The notes under the pieces are model-generated. The model saw only the letters and a program-made list of their open reading frames with translations. It did no database searches and was not told the DNA's origin. Shown piece after piece: positions 52,022 to 61,032 of a stretch of 64,000 nt of DNA. A program made the position numbers and the translations under genes. Source of the stretch: Rhizobiaceae bacterium CPCC 101076. GTDB taxonomy: Bacteria > Pseudomonadota > Alphaproteobacteria > Rhizobiales > Methylopilaceae. Position 1 is the stretch's first letter. Every line of letters begins with the position of its first letter. The stretch is from positions 1 to 64,000 of the forward strand of contig QDFX01000004.1 of NCBI GenBank assembly GCA_003347645.1, read 5' to 3'.

Positions 52022-53014
52022 GTGGACCAAGTCACGACCGACATCTGGTCTGGCCTGATCTGGGGTATCGACGTCGTCGATGGGCGGGTCTCGCACATCA
52101 GCGGCGTCGCCTCGATTGAAATTCCGCCGGGCGGCTTCCGCTGGCTCCATGTCTCGCTCGCCGACGAGCGCGCCCGCCGCCTGATCGCCGCGATGCCGCT
52201 GCCTGACACCGCTCGCGACATCCTGCTCTCCCGCGACGACGACCAGCGCGCATGGGCCGACCAGGGTGCCATCGCCTGCGTCATCCACGATTTCACCCGC
52301 GAGTTCGAAGATCCCGAGACCGCCCACACCGGCGCGATCCATTTCGCGCTGACCCCGTCCCTGATGATCACCGCGCGCACCCACCCGGTCCGCTGCGCCG
52401 ACGTCATCAAGGCCCGCATCGATGCCGGCGACGCGCCGAAATCTGCCTCTTCCGCCCTCAATCTCATGGCATCGGCGGTATTCGAGATCGTCTCCGGCGT
52501 CATCCGAGACCTCGTCCGGCAGCATCAGGCGATCGAGGACGCGCTGCTTGAGGAGGACCGCGAGCCCGCCGCGCGCACGCTGCCGCTGATGCGCCGCCGC
52601 GCCGTCCAGGCCGGCCGCCACCTGCATGGCCTGCACAGCGTCTTCACCCGTCTGGACGAGGACGAGGACCTGCCCGAACCGTTGCAGCCGATCATCGGCC
52701 GTCTCGTCCAGCGCGCCGCCTCGCTCGAAGCCGACGTGATGCAGGTGAAGGGTCAGACACAGCTATTGCGCGACGAACTGGATCTCCGCGCCAACCAGCG
52801 CACCAATCAGAACCTCTACGTCCTGTCGATCATGACGACCTTGCTGCTGCCGGCGACGCTCGTCACCGGCATTTTCGGCATGAACACCGGCGGCCTGCCG
52901 TTCGCGAATTCCATCGAAGGCACGATGGCCGCGTGCTTTGTCGCGATCGGGGCCTCGGCGCTGACCTATATGTTCCTTCGCATGCTGGGCTTCTTCAGGG
53001 GGCCGGACAAATAG
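52022..53014 (+). CDS. CorA/ZntB family metal ion transporter
   Basis: About 330 residues from a GTG start. A cytosolic funnel domain occupies about 1-260 (GFRWLHVSLADERARRLI, DFTREFEDPETAHTGAIHFALTPSLMITARTHPVR). Two membrane helices at the C-terminus follow (VLSIMTTLLLPATLVTGIFGMNTGG with the essential GMN loop; FVAIGASALTYMFLRMLGFF). It resembles ZntB-type zinc transporters more than CorA proper (for example VHDF and the short N-terminus). The frame is open from 51875, but the upstream part looks like non-coding sequence, so I chose GTG 52022; the ribosome-binding site is poor. Confidence 0.82.
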   Translation: MDQVTTDIWSGLIWGIDVVDGRVSHISGVASIEIPPGGFRWLHVSLADERARRLIAAMPLPDTARDILLSRDDDQRAWADQGAIACVIHDFTREFEDPETAHTGAIHFALTPSLMITARTHPVRCADVIKARIDAGDAPKSASSALNLMASAVFEIVSGVIRDLVRQHQAIEDALLEEDREPAARTLPLMRRRAVQAGRHLHGLHSVFTRLDEDEDLPEPLQPIIGRLVQRAASLEADVMQVKGQTQLLRDELDLRANQRTNQNLYVLSIMTTLLLPATLVTGIFGMNTGGLPFANSIEGTMAACFVAIGASALTYMFLRMLGFFRGPDK

Positions 53015-53017
53015 GCA

Positions 53018-53923
53018 TCATAGATCGAGCGTCCAGGTCTGCTCGGTCAGGAGCGTGCCGAAACGCGACCGTGTCTCCTCCGCCACCAGGCGGAAGCCCT
53101 TTGCCTCATAGATCCGTCGGGCCGAGGTCAAGAGGCTTACCGTCCAGAGCGTCAACGTCCGGTATCCAAGCTGCCGTGCCTCCTCCATGCAGGTCGCGAC
53201 CAGTCGCGAACCGACGCCGAGCCCGCGCGCCCACGGCTCGACATATAGAAGACGAAGCTTCGCCACCCCCGGTTCGTCGCCGCGCATTAGGAAGATGGAA
53301 CCGACGATCTCGCCTCGGCATTCGGCGATCCAGGCACGATCCGCCGAAGGGTCGAACCCGCCGATGATCCCGGCGACCAGCGTCTCGTAACTTCCGTCCC
53401 ATCCCTGCTCTCCAGCGTAAAGAAGGGTCTGGCGATGGATGATCCAGCCGAAATCGCCCGGCTCCGGAGGGTGCAGCGCGACCTCGCCTTTCGTCGGCGG
53501 CTCCGCGCCGAGCAGACCGCGCACTGTCCTCATCGAAGCCGTCAGCCGCTCGCGTCCCGCATCGTCGAGCGGCGCGAGCAATGCCTCGATCTGCGACACC
53601 GTTCTCCGTTCGAGCGATGCGAATGCGCTCCTTCCGGCACGGGTCAGCGAAAGCAGCTGGTGCTTGGCATGCCGCGGGCTCGTCTCGGTCTCGACCAACC
53701 CCGCCGCGCGCAAACGGCCAAGCAGCCGGCTGAGGTGCGCCTTGTCCACGCCGAGCTCGCGCGAAAGATCGGCCGCCGTCCGAGCATCCTGCCGGGCAAG
53801 CTCATAGAGAACGCGCGCCTCGGCCAGGGTGTATTCGCTCTCCACGAGATGCTCGTCGAGCAAACCGACCAGCTTGGTATAGAATCGGTTGAATTGCCGG
53901 ACTTCCTCGACCGCTTCCATCAT
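53018..53923 (-). CDS. MarR-GNAT fusion: helix-turn-helix regulator with N-acetyltransferase domain
   Basis: 301 residues. Residues about 10-140 form a MarR winged helix (TLAEARVLYELA ... DLSRELGVDKAHLSRLLGRLRAAGLVETE). Residues about 150-300 form a GNAT domain with the acetyl-CoA loop VEPWARGLGVGSRLVATCMEEARQLGYRTLTLWT. This fusion occurs widely in alpha- and actinobacteria; the acetylation substrate is unknown. Two adjacent ATGs (53923 and 53920) are possible, the second better spaced from GGAG. A perfect inverted repeat overlaps its promoter (53945-53977). Confidence 0.88.
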   Translation of the reverse strand: MMEAVEEVRQFNRFYTKLVGLLDEHLVESEYTLAEARVLYELARQDARTAADLSRELGVDKAHLSRLLGRLRAAGLVETETSPRHAKHQLLSLTRAGRSAFASLERRTVSQIEALLAPLDDAGRERLTASMRTVRGLLGAEPPTKGEVALHPPEPGDFGWIIHRQTLLYAGEQGWDGSYETLVAGIIGGFDPSADRAWIAECRGEIVGSIFLMRGDEPGVAKLRLLYVEPWARGLGVGSRLVATCMEEARQLGYRTLTLWTVSLLTSARRIYEAKGFRLVAEETRSRFGTLLTEQTWTLDL

Positions 53924-53944
53924 TCCACTCCGAAAAGCGGGCGG

Positions 53945-53977
53945 AGGATATGGTCTATGTTGCCGGAGTCAACATAG
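53945..53977 (-). promoter_or_regulatory. Promoter with overlapping operator for the MarR-GNAT gene
   Basis: A perfect 8-bp inverted repeat CTATGTTG-N7-CAACATAG (53955-53977). It contains the -35 TTGACT (53967-53972, minus strand), with a -10 TATCCT at 53945-53950 (16-bp spacing). Inference: autorepression by the MarR domain; the divergent antiporter may also be affected. Confidence 0.7.
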
Positions 53978-54043
53978 GAAGAGGCTCGCAATTCGGGTGA
54001 GGACCACTTTATACGTCTCTAACGACCGCTGGACCCCCGCCGC

Positions 54044-55585
54044 ATGGCTCTCTTCGAGAGCACCATCATCCTTCTTCTGATCGCCGTCGCGCTGCTCCAG
54101 GTCGCGCGCTGGATGAACGTTCCCTACGCGACCATGCTCGCGGTCACGGGCGCGGCGGTCGCGGCCGTTCCCGGCACGCCGCAGGTCACGATCGAGCCGC
54201 ATCTCGCGCTCGCCCTCTTCATCGCGCCCGCACTCCTCAGTGCTGCCTTCGATCAGTCGCCGCGCGATCTCGTCCGCAACTGGCGTCCCTTGTTCTCGCT
54301 GGCCTTCATCGCCGTGCTGCTGACCACGGCCGTCGTTGCGGTCATCGGCTGGAGCCTTGCCGGCCTGCCAATCGCCGCGGCCATCGCGCTCGGCGCCATC
54401 GTCTCGCCGCCCGATGCGGCAGCGGCCGCCGCGATCTTCGGCAAGCTAGATCTGCCGCACCGCGTCCTCACGATCCTGCGCGGCGAGAGCCTGCTGAACG
54501 ACGCCTCGGCGCTGCTGATCTTCAATGCCGCCCTCGCCTTTGCCGCCGCGACGCCGGAAAGCCCGGTCAGCCTGGTTCCGACGCTGCTGATCTCGGTGCC
54601 CGGCGGCGTCATCTTCGGCGTGCTCGTCGCCCGCATCTACCTGCGTCTCGCACCATTCACGGCAGGGACGCTCGGCGCGACGATCCTTCAATTCAGCACG
54701 ACCTTCGCCGTCTGGCTTATCGCCGAACGGCTGCACCTGTCAGCTATTCTCGCCGTCGTCGCATACGCGATGACGCTAGCCCATACCGCACCCCGGCTGG
54801 CACGGACGCGCGACCGCATCCTCGCCTATTCGGTCTGGGATGCGGCGGTCTTCATCCTCAACGTCCTGGCCTTCATGCTGATGGGCCTGCAGGCGCGCAC
54901 CATCTTCGAGCGCCTGCCGCATTCGGAATTCTGGAACGCCGTCGGCTTTGCGCTACTCATTCTGGCCGTCATCATTATCGTCCGCCTCGTCTGGGTGCTC
55001 ACCATCCGCTGGCTCGTCGCCCGGATCGACGACGGCGCCCAGGACTTCGCGGTCTCCTCCAAGCGCGAAAGCGTGCTCATCGGCTGGTGCGGCATGCGCG
55101 GCCTCGTCACACTCGCCACCGCCTTCGCGCTGCCCGACAATTTCCCCGGGCGCGACTTGATCGTGCTGACTGCCTTCACCGTCGTCATCGGGACCCTTGT
55201 CATCCAGGGCCTGACGGTCGACTTCCTGATCCGCAAACTGGGGCTCGCGGGCGACGACACTTCGGTCGATGTCTCGCGAGGCCGCGTCCTCATGCTCGAT
55301 GCGGCGCTGCGGGCTCTCGACGGGAAGGCCGGCCCTTCCGCCGAAGCGGTCCGCCACGAATATCAGGCCAAGCGCAAGATCGCCCAGGATCCGGACGACC
55401 CGCAGGGCGTCACCGAACAGGACCAGCTTCGGCTTCGCGCCATCGCCGCCCAGCGCAAAGTGCTCCTCGACATACGCCAGAAGGGCGAGATTTCCGACGA
55501 GGCGTTCTATCGTCTCGAAGAGGAGCTCGATTGGGCCGAGCTGGACGCTTCCGCCCAGGATCGGCTCAAGATCGTCGAGGGCTGA
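54044..55585 (+). CDS. Cation/proton antiporter (CPA1/NhaP type)
   Basis: A 513-residue membrane protein with 11-12 hydrophobic helices. The ion-site segment IVSPPDAAAAAAIFGKLDLPHRVLTILRGESLLNDASALLIFN contains the adjacent acidic/Asn positions typical of CPA1 (PPDA; GESLLNDA). The C-terminal tail (about 410-513) is cytosolic, charged and helical. It likely exchanges Na+ or K+ for protons. The ribosome-binding site is weak. It lies divergent from the MarR-GNAT gene and directly precedes the HAD gene. Confidence 0.9.
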   Translation: MALFESTIILLLIAVALLQVARWMNVPYATMLAVTGAAVAAVPGTPQVTIEPHLALALFIAPALLSAAFDQSPRDLVRNWRPLFSLAFIAVLLTTAVVAVIGWSLAGLPIAAAIALGAIVSPPDAAAAAAIFGKLDLPHRVLTILRGESLLNDASALLIFNAALAFAAATPESPVSLVPTLLISVPGGVIFGVLVARIYLRLAPFTAGTLGATILQFSTTFAVWLIAERLHLSAILAVVAYAMTLAHTAPRLARTRDRILAYSVWDAAVFILNVLAFMLMGLQARTIFERLPHSEFWNAVGFALLILAVIIIVRLVWVLTIRWLVARIDDGAQDFAVSSKRESVLIGWCGMRGLVTLATAFALPDNFPGRDLIVLTAFTVVIGTLVIQGLTVDFLIRKLGLAGDDTSVDVSRGRVLMLDAALRALDGKAGPSAEAVRHEYQAKRKIAQDPDDPQGVTEQDQLRLRAIAAQRKVLLDIRQKGEISDEAFYRLEEELDWAELDASAQDRLKIVEG

Positions 55586-55587
55586 GC

Positions 55588-56208
55588 GTGCGTTTTCGTC
55601 TTGCGATTTTCGACATCGACGGCACTCTCGTCGACAGTTTCGGCTGGTTCTGCTCGGTCCTGAACGAGGTCGCCGAACGCCACGACTTCCGCAAGATCGA
55701 GACCGCGGCCGACATCGAGCGGATGCGCGGCCTCGACACGCGAGGTATCCTCCGCGACCTCGAAGTGCCGATCTGGAAAGTGCCGGCGATTGCGCGCGAC
55801 ATGCGGGCGATGAAGCTGAATGCCGGGCTCGGCCTCTTCGACGGCGCGGCCGCCATGCTGGAGGTGCTGCACCGGCGTGACACTACGCTTGCGATCGTCA
55901 GTTCCGACAATGAGGACAGCATCCGCCGAGCGCTCGGCGAGACGGCACGATTCATCAGCCACTATCGCTGCGGCGCATCCCTGTTCGGTAAAGCAGGCAA
56001 ACTTCGCGAGGTGATCCGCGCAACGGAGATTCCCGCCAGCGAGGCAATCTATATCGGCGACGAGACCCGCGATGCCGCGGCGGCCCGGAAGGCCGGTCTC
56101 CGCTTCGCCGCCGTCAACTGGGGTTACGCCTCGCCGGCCGTCCTCGCCGCCTGCGCACCGGATGCGGTGCTCGACCGCATCTCCGACATCGAAACCCTAT
56201 TCGGCTAG
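55588..56208 (+). CDS. HAD family hydrolase (phosphoglycolate-phosphatase-like)
   Basis: 206 residues. Motif I is FDIDGTLVDS (nucleophile D9, acid D11), with motif II in AIVSSDNEDSI and motif IV YIGDETRDAAAARKAGLRFAAVNWG. A helical cap lies between residues 15 and 80. The start is a GTG at 55588, two bases past the antiporter stop, with GAGG upstream, so the two are coupled. The substrate is a small phosphate ester, not determinable. Confidence 0.86.
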   Translation: MRFRLAIFDIDGTLVDSFGWFCSVLNEVAERHDFRKIETAADIERMRGLDTRGILRDLEVPIWKVPAIARDMRAMKLNAGLGLFDGAAAMLEVLHRRDTTLAIVSSDNEDSIRRALGETARFISHYRCGASLFGKAGKLREVIRATEIPASEAIYIGDETRDAAAARKAGLRFAAVNWGYASPAVLAACAPDAVLDRISDIETLFG

Positions 56209-56230
56209 ATGGCTAAGCGAGAAATGGGGT

Positions 56231-56379
56231 GCCCTCCCTCCCCGGCACGGGGAGGGCCGAGTCGCGCGCCAGCGCGAACCGGGGTGGGGTCACAATCCTC
56301 GAAGTGCACTCACGCTTGGATGGGCTGAGACCCCACCCGGCTCGCTGCGCGAGTCCGCCCTCCCCATGCTGGGGAGGAG
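56231..56379. repeat. Intergenic inverted-repeat element
   Basis: Two GC-rich imperfect copies in opposite orientation, at about 56231-56291 and 56330-56379. Each has a CCCTCCCC...GGGGAGGG-type hairpin and a (G)GGGTGGGGT/ACCCCACCC end. Such elements are widely dispersed in Hyphomicrobiales genomes. Only this one is in the window. It is non-coding and may act as a transcript end structure for the HAD gene. Confidence 0.65.
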
Positions 56380-56384
56380 CCCCC

Positions 56385-56693
56385 TCAGAGCTCGTCGAAA
56401 CTGTCGCGTGGCCCCTTGGCCGGCTCCGCAGGCAATTCGGCGCCGATCATGGCGCGGTAGATGCCGGTGATGGGACTGCGATAGTGCTCGGAATCGTCCC
56501 AGGCCTGCAGCGCGCGGTTGCCCATGCTCAGCATTTCCGGCGTCGGATGCGAGATCGCCTCAAGCGCCGCCCTCGCATAGCCGGTGAAGCGCTCGTGCGT
56601 CGCGCCGTCGACCTCGTTCCATGGAGAAGCGGTTTGCCCGCTCTGCTTGGCGTGCTCGCTCCAGATCGCTTCAGCAATCGTGTCGATCAGCAT
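56385..56693 (-). CDS. Small hypothetical protein
   Basis: A 102-residue soluble acidic protein (MLIDTIAEAIWSEHAKQSGQTASPWNEVDGATHERFTGYARAALEAI ... SPITGIYRAMIGAELP). I do not recognise a named family. The start at 56693 has AGGGGGAAG upstream; an ATG six codons earlier lies closer to the upstream gene. It follows the FAD/Fe-S oxidoreductase by 17 bp on the same strand, so it is likely cotranscribed. Function unknown. Confidence 0.6.
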   Translation of the reverse strand: MLIDTIAEAIWSEHAKQSGQTASPWNEVDGATHERFTGYARAALEAISHPTPEMLSMGNRALQAWDDSEHYRSPITGIYRAMIGAELPAEPAKGPRDSFDEL

Positions 56694-56710
56694 TGTTCGC
56701 TTCCCCCTCA

Positions 56711-59689
56711 TTACTCTGCGGCTTCGCGCAGTGGACTAGACGTACCAGTTTGCGCCTTTGCGACGCTCGCGGCGAGGACCCGCATGACATGCATGGCCTC
56801 GCGGCTTGCGCCGTCGTGGATCTGATGACGGCAGGACGTGCCGTCGGCGACGATGATCGTATCCTGTTCCGCTGCGCGCACCGCAGGCAAGAGCGATAAT
56901 TCTCCCATCGCCTTAGACACTTGGATGGTGTCCGTCCCGTAGCCGAACGCGCCGGCCATGCCGCAGCAGCTCGATTCGACCACCGAGACTTCGAGGCCTG
57001 GCACGAGGCGTAGCGTCTTCTCGACCGCTCCCATCGCCGCGAAACTCTTCTGATGGCAATGACCATGCAGCAACGCCTTGCCGCCGACAGGCGCAAGCGG
57101 GAGATCGAGCCGCCCCGCGGCCGCTTCCTTGGCGATGAATTCCTCAATCATCATTGCGCTCTTTGCGAGTCTGGCCGCGCGCGGATCGCCGATCATCGCG
57201 GGAACCTCGTCGCGGAAGGAGAACAGACAGCTCGGCTCAAGGCCCAGCATCGGCACTTCGGCGTCGATATAGGGAGACAGCGCATCGAGCGCACGTTCGG
57301 CCTCGCGTTTCGCTTCGTCGACACGGCCCACCGACAGGAAGGTGCGGCCGCAGCAGAGGGGGCGGTCATCGCCGTCGTTCGGCACCGCGATATGGACGCG
57401 ATAGCCACCGGCAACCAGGACCTCGATCGCCGCATCGACCGTCTCGCGCTCGAAATAGCGGTTGAAGGTGTCGACGAAGAGGACGACCGGCGAGCCTTCT
57501 TTCGGCCCGAACGCCGGGACGTCGTCCGAGAACACGTCGCCGCGCCATTTCGGCAAAGTCCGCGCGGCGCTGAACCCGGTCACTCCCTCGGCGAGCTTGG
57601 CCGCTCCCGGCAGCTTGTCGCGCAGATTGAGCAGCCACGGCACCTTGGCGGCATAGGGCGCATAGCGCGGCAGCCAGCCGACCAGCCGGTCGCGCAGCGA
57701 ATGGCCGTACTTCTTCGCCCGCGCCGCCAGCACTTCGATCTTCATTCGCGCCATGTCGACGCCGGTCGGGCATTCGCGGCGACAGCCCTTGCAGGAAACG
57801 CAGAGCTTCAGCGTCTCCATCATCTCGTCGGAGGTCAGCGCATCCGGACCGAGCTGGCCTGAGATCGCGAGGCGCAGCGTGTTGGCGCGGCCGCGGGTGA
57901 CGTCCTTCTCCTCGCGGGTGACGCGGTAGGACGGGCACATCGTGCCGCCGGCCAGTTTCCGGCAGGCGCCGTTGTTGTTGCACATCTCGACCGCGCCCTG
58001 CAGGCCGCGGCCCTTCCCGGTGAAGGCCGACCAGTCGAGTTTCGCGTCGACCTCGATTGGCTGGTAATGCGGTCCGTAGCGGAACAGGTTCTTGTCGTCG
58101 AATTTCGGCGCGCGGACGATCTTGCCGGGATTGTAGGTGCCCTTCGGATCGAAGATGTCCTTCACCTCCTCGAAGGCACGGACGAGGCGGGTTCCGAACA
58201 TCTGTTCGTGGAATTCCGAGCGGACGATGCCGTCGCCGTGCTCGCCGGAATGCGAGCCCTTGTATTCGCGCACCATCGCGAACGCCTCCTCAGCGATCGC
58301 GCGCATCTTCCTGACATCGAGGTCCTGCCGAAGATTCAGCACCGGCCGGACATGGAGGCAGCCGACGGAGGCGTGCGCGTACCAGGTGCCGCGCGTGCCG
58401 TGCTTCTCAAACACCTGCGTCAGCCGCGCCGTGTAGTCGGCGAGGTGCTCCAACGGCACCGCACAGTCCTCGACGAAGGAGATCGGCTTACCTTGGTCCT
58501 TCATCGACATCATGATGTTGAGGCCAGAGGTCCGCACATCGGCGATCGCCGCCTGCAGGCCGGGCTCGTGGATGTCGACCACGCCGCCCCATTTGGCGCC
58601 GCTCTTGTCCCAGCCGAAGCCGAGCTCGCCCATCAGGTCGTGCAGCATCGCCATGCGGCGGACGTTCTCGTCCGGCTCCTCGGCGAATTCGACGAGCAGG
58701 ATCGCGTCCGGATCGCCCTGTACGAACTGGTCGAGCGTCGGCCGGAACATCGGGATTTCGCGAGCGAGCTTCAGCAATGTGGAATCGACCAGCTCGACCG
58801 CGATCGGACCAAGCTTCACCAGATGCTGCGAGGCATCCATCGCCTCGTAGAAGCTGCCGAAATGGCAGGCGCCGATCGCCTTCTTGCCGAGAAGCGGCCA
58901 GAGCTTGATCTCGACCTGGGTGGAAAAGCCGAGCGTGCCCTCCGAGCCGACGAGGATGTGAGCGAGGTTCAGATCGTTCGTCGCGCGCGGCACGAGCGCA
59001 TCGAGATTGTAGCCGCCGACGCGCCGCTGCACCTTCGGGAAACGCGCCTCGATCTCGTCCGCCTCGCGATCGCCGATGGCGAACAGCCGGCGTGCCAGCG
59101 GCTTCAGCGGCGAATCATTTGAGACATCGGAGAGATCGGCGGAGACGGGTCCGAAATGCGCCTTGTCGCCACTGGCCAGCACCGCATCGACCGAAAACAC
59201 ATTGTCCCGCATCGTGCCGTAGCGGAGCGAACGCCCGCCGCAGCTGTTGTTGCCGGTCATCCCGCCGATCGTGCAACGCGATGCCGTCGACACGTCGACC
59301 GGGAACCAGACGCCGTGCGGCTTGAGCTGCCGGTTCAGTTCGTCGAGCACGATGCCCGGTTCGACCAACGCCCGTCCGCCGGCGACATCGAGTTCGAGGA
59401 TTCTGTTCAGATGCCTTGAGCAGTCGACGATCAGCCCGGTATTGATGGTCTGGCCGCACTGCGACGTACCGCCGCCCCGAGCGGTGACCGGCACGCCTTC
59501 CTGGCGCGCGAGCGCGATCGCGCGCTCGGCCTCGTCGACCGTTTTCGGCACGACGACGGCCGCCGGCATCTGCTGGTAGACAGAGGCGTCGGTGGCATAA
59601 CGGCCGCGATTGAAGGCGTCGAACCACACATCGCCAGTAACCTCTGACCTCAGTCTGTCCTCGAAAGAACTACGCGCTGAACCCGCCAT
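56711..59689 (-). CDS. FAD-linked/Fe-S D-2-hydroxyacid dehydrogenase (GlcD-GlpC-like fusion, YdiJ type)
   Basis: 992 residues. The N-terminal FAD-binding domain (about 40-260) has VTARGGGTSQCGQTINTGLIVD, GGMTGNNSCGGRSLRYGTMRDNV and SEGTLGFSTQVEIKL. An FAD-linked oxidase C domain follows (to about 530). A 4Fe-4S region is near residues 570-650 (MCNNNGACRK, CVSCKGCRRECPTGVDM). The C-terminus has two CCG domains (PLCCGRTFLSVGR, ESSCCGMAGAFGY). Enzymes of this layout (YdiJ) oxidise D-2-hydroxyglutarate or D-lactate and pass electrons to the respiratory chain. It lies divergent from the aminotransferase gene, sharing a regulatory region with an 18-bp site (59725-59742). A 2-hydroxyacid product of the neighbouring pathway is a plausible substrate. 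Confidence 0.88.
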   Translation of the reverse strand: MAGSARSSFEDRLRSEVTGDVWFDAFNRGRYATDASVYQQMPAAVVVPKTVDEAERAIALARQEGVPVTARGGGTSQCGQTINTGLIVDCSRHLNRILELDVAGGRALVEPGIVLDELNRQLKPHGVWFPVDVSTASRCTIGGMTGNNSCGGRSLRYGTMRDNVFSVDAVLASGDKAHFGPVSADLSDVSNDSPLKPLARRLFAIGDREADEIEARFPKVQRRVGGYNLDALVPRATNDLNLAHILVGSEGTLGFSTQVEIKLWPLLGKKAIGACHFGSFYEAMDASQHLVKLGPIAVELVDSTLLKLAREIPMFRPTLDQFVQGDPDAILLVEFAEEPDENVRRMAMLHDLMGELGFGWDKSGAKWGGVVDIHEPGLQAAIADVRTSGLNIMMSMKDQGKPISFVEDCAVPLEHLADYTARLTQVFEKHGTRGTWYAHASVGCLHVRPVLNLRQDLDVRKMRAIAEEAFAMVREYKGSHSGEHGDGIVRSEFHEQMFGTRLVRAFEEVKDIFDPKGTYNPGKIVRAPKFDDKNLFRYGPHYQPIEVDAKLDWSAFTGKGRGLQGAVEMCNNNGACRKLAGGTMCPSYRVTREEKDVTRGRANTLRLAISGQLGPDALTSDEMMETLKLCVSCKGCRRECPTGVDMARMKIEVLAARAKKYGHSLRDRLVGWLPRYAPYAAKVPWLLNLRDKLPGAAKLAEGVTGFSAARTLPKWRGDVFSDDVPAFGPKEGSPVVLFVDTFNRYFERETVDAAIEVLVAGGYRVHIAVPNDGDDRPLCCGRTFLSVGRVDEAKREAERALDALSPYIDAEVPMLGLEPSCLFSFRDEVPAMIGDPRAARLAKSAMMIEEFIAKEAAAGRLDLPLAPVGGKALLHGHCHQKSFAAMGAVEKTLRLVPGLEVSVVESSCCGMAGAFGYGTDTIQVSKAMGELSLLPAVRAAEQDTIIVADGTSCRHQIHDGASREAMHVMRVLAASVAKAQTGTSSPLREAAE

Positions 59690-59724
59690 CCGACCTCAAA
59701 ATCCCGCCCGGTGCCTTGACTGGA

Positions 59725-59742
59725 TTTTGCATTCATAATTCA
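59725..59742. promoter_or_regulatory. GntR-type operator candidate, site A
   Basis: The minus strand reads TGAATTATGAATGCAAAA. It matches site B (62912-62929) at 16 of 18 positions. It lies 35-52 bp upstream of the oxidoreductase gene and 60-77 bp upstream of the aminotransferase gene, so it can control both directions. Confidence 0.65.
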
Positions 59743-59801
59743 GTTCTGCAACAAGGAAAGCAGATTTGGGGCATGTCGCCCCGGCAGCCCGGAGTTCATT
59801 G

Positions 59802-61010
59802 ATGCGCACTAACGCCGCCCGAGTCGCGGGCCGACACTTCCTTCAGATTCCAGGTCCGACCCCCGTTCCGGACCGGATTCTCCGCGCCATGGACATGCCG
59901 GTCCTCGACCATCGCGGTCCGGAATTCCAGCGTCTCGGCCGCCGCGTTCTCGAGAACATCAAGGGCGTGTTCAAGACCAAGAACCGCGTGTTCATCTATC
60001 CGGCGTCGGGTACCGGCGCCTGGGAAGCCGCGCTCGCCAATGTGCTCTCGCCGGGCGACAAGGTGCTGATGTTCGAGACGGGGCATTTTGCCACGCTCTG
60101 GAAGAACATGGCGATCAAGCTCGGCCTCGAGCCGGAATTCATCGCGTCCGACTGGCGCACGGGTGCCGAGCCGGAGGCCATCGGCGCGCGTCTGCGCGAG
60201 GACAAGAACCACGAGATCAAGGCGGTCTGCGTCGTCCATAACGAGACCTCGACCGGTTGCGTCTCGCCGATCGCCGCCGTCCGCAAGGCCATCGACGATG
60301 CCGGCCACCCGGCCCTCTTCCTCGTCGACACCATCTCCTCGCTTGCCTCGATCGACTTCCATCACGACGAGTGGGGCGTCGACGTCACGGTCTCGGGCTC
60401 GCAGAAGGGCCTGATGCTGCCGCCGGGCCTCTCGTTCAACGCCGTCAGCGACAAAGCGCTCGCCGCGTCGAAGAACGCGAAGACGCCGAAGCTGTTCTGG
60501 TCGTGGGAGGAGATGATCCCGCACAACGACAAGGGCTTCTTCCCCTATACGCCGGGCACGAACCTCCTTTACGGCCTCGACGCCGCGATCGACATGCTCA
60601 ACGAGGAAGGGCTCGATAACGTCTTCGCCCGCCACGACCGCCATGCCGAGGCGACCCGCCGTGCCGTCCGCGCCTGGGGCCTCGAAATCCTCTGCCGGGT
60701 TCCGGAGCACTATTCGTCGTCGCTGACGGCGGTCATGGTGCCCGAGGGCTTCAACGCCGACGACTTCCGCGCCAAGACGCTCGAAGCCTTTGATATGTCT
60801 CTCGGAACCGGCCTCACCAAGCTCACCGGCAAGGTGTTCCGCATCGGCCATCTTGGGGACACCAACGACCTGACGATCCTCGGCGCGCTCACGGGTGTTG
60901 AAATGGGCCTGGAATTGAGCGGTATTCCACATCGTAAGGGCGGCGTGCAGGCGGCGATGGACTTCCTCGTCGGCCAGGCACGTAATGAAGCGAGAATCGC
61001 GGCGGAGTAG
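59802..61010 (+). CDS. Alanine/serine/aspartate-glyoxylate aminotransferase family protein
   Basis: A 402-residue PLP enzyme, fold-type I class V. The N-terminus IPGPTPVPDRILRAMDMPVLDHRGPEF and the substrate segment FIYPASGTGAWEAALAN are typical. The PLP lysine is K202 (VSGSQKGLMLPPG). It resembles serine-glyoxylate aminotransferases and BhcA, the aspartate-glyoxylate aminotransferase of the beta-hydroxyaspartate cycle. I cannot separate the two by sight. GGAG lies upstream of ATG 59802. It leads an operon with the GntR and aldolase-like genes. Confidence 0.88.
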   Translation: MRTNAARVAGRHFLQIPGPTPVPDRILRAMDMPVLDHRGPEFQRLGRRVLENIKGVFKTKNRVFIYPASGTGAWEAALANVLSPGDKVLMFETGHFATLWKNMAIKLGLEPEFIASDWRTGAEPEAIGARLREDKNHEIKAVCVVHNETSTGCVSPIAAVRKAIDDAGHPALFLVDTISSLASIDFHHDEWGVDVTVSGSQKGLMLPPGLSFNAVSDKALAASKNAKTPKLFWSWEEMIPHNDKGFFPYTPGTNLLYGLDAAIDMLNEEGLDNVFARHDRHAEATRRAVRAWGLEILCRVPEHYSSSLTAVMVPEGFNADDFRAKTLEAFDMSLGTGLTKLTGKVFRIGHLGDTNDLTILGALTGVEMGLELSGIPHRKGGVQAAMDFLVGQARNEARIAAE

Positions 61011-61032
61011 CGCTCCGCTCAAGGAGAGCACC

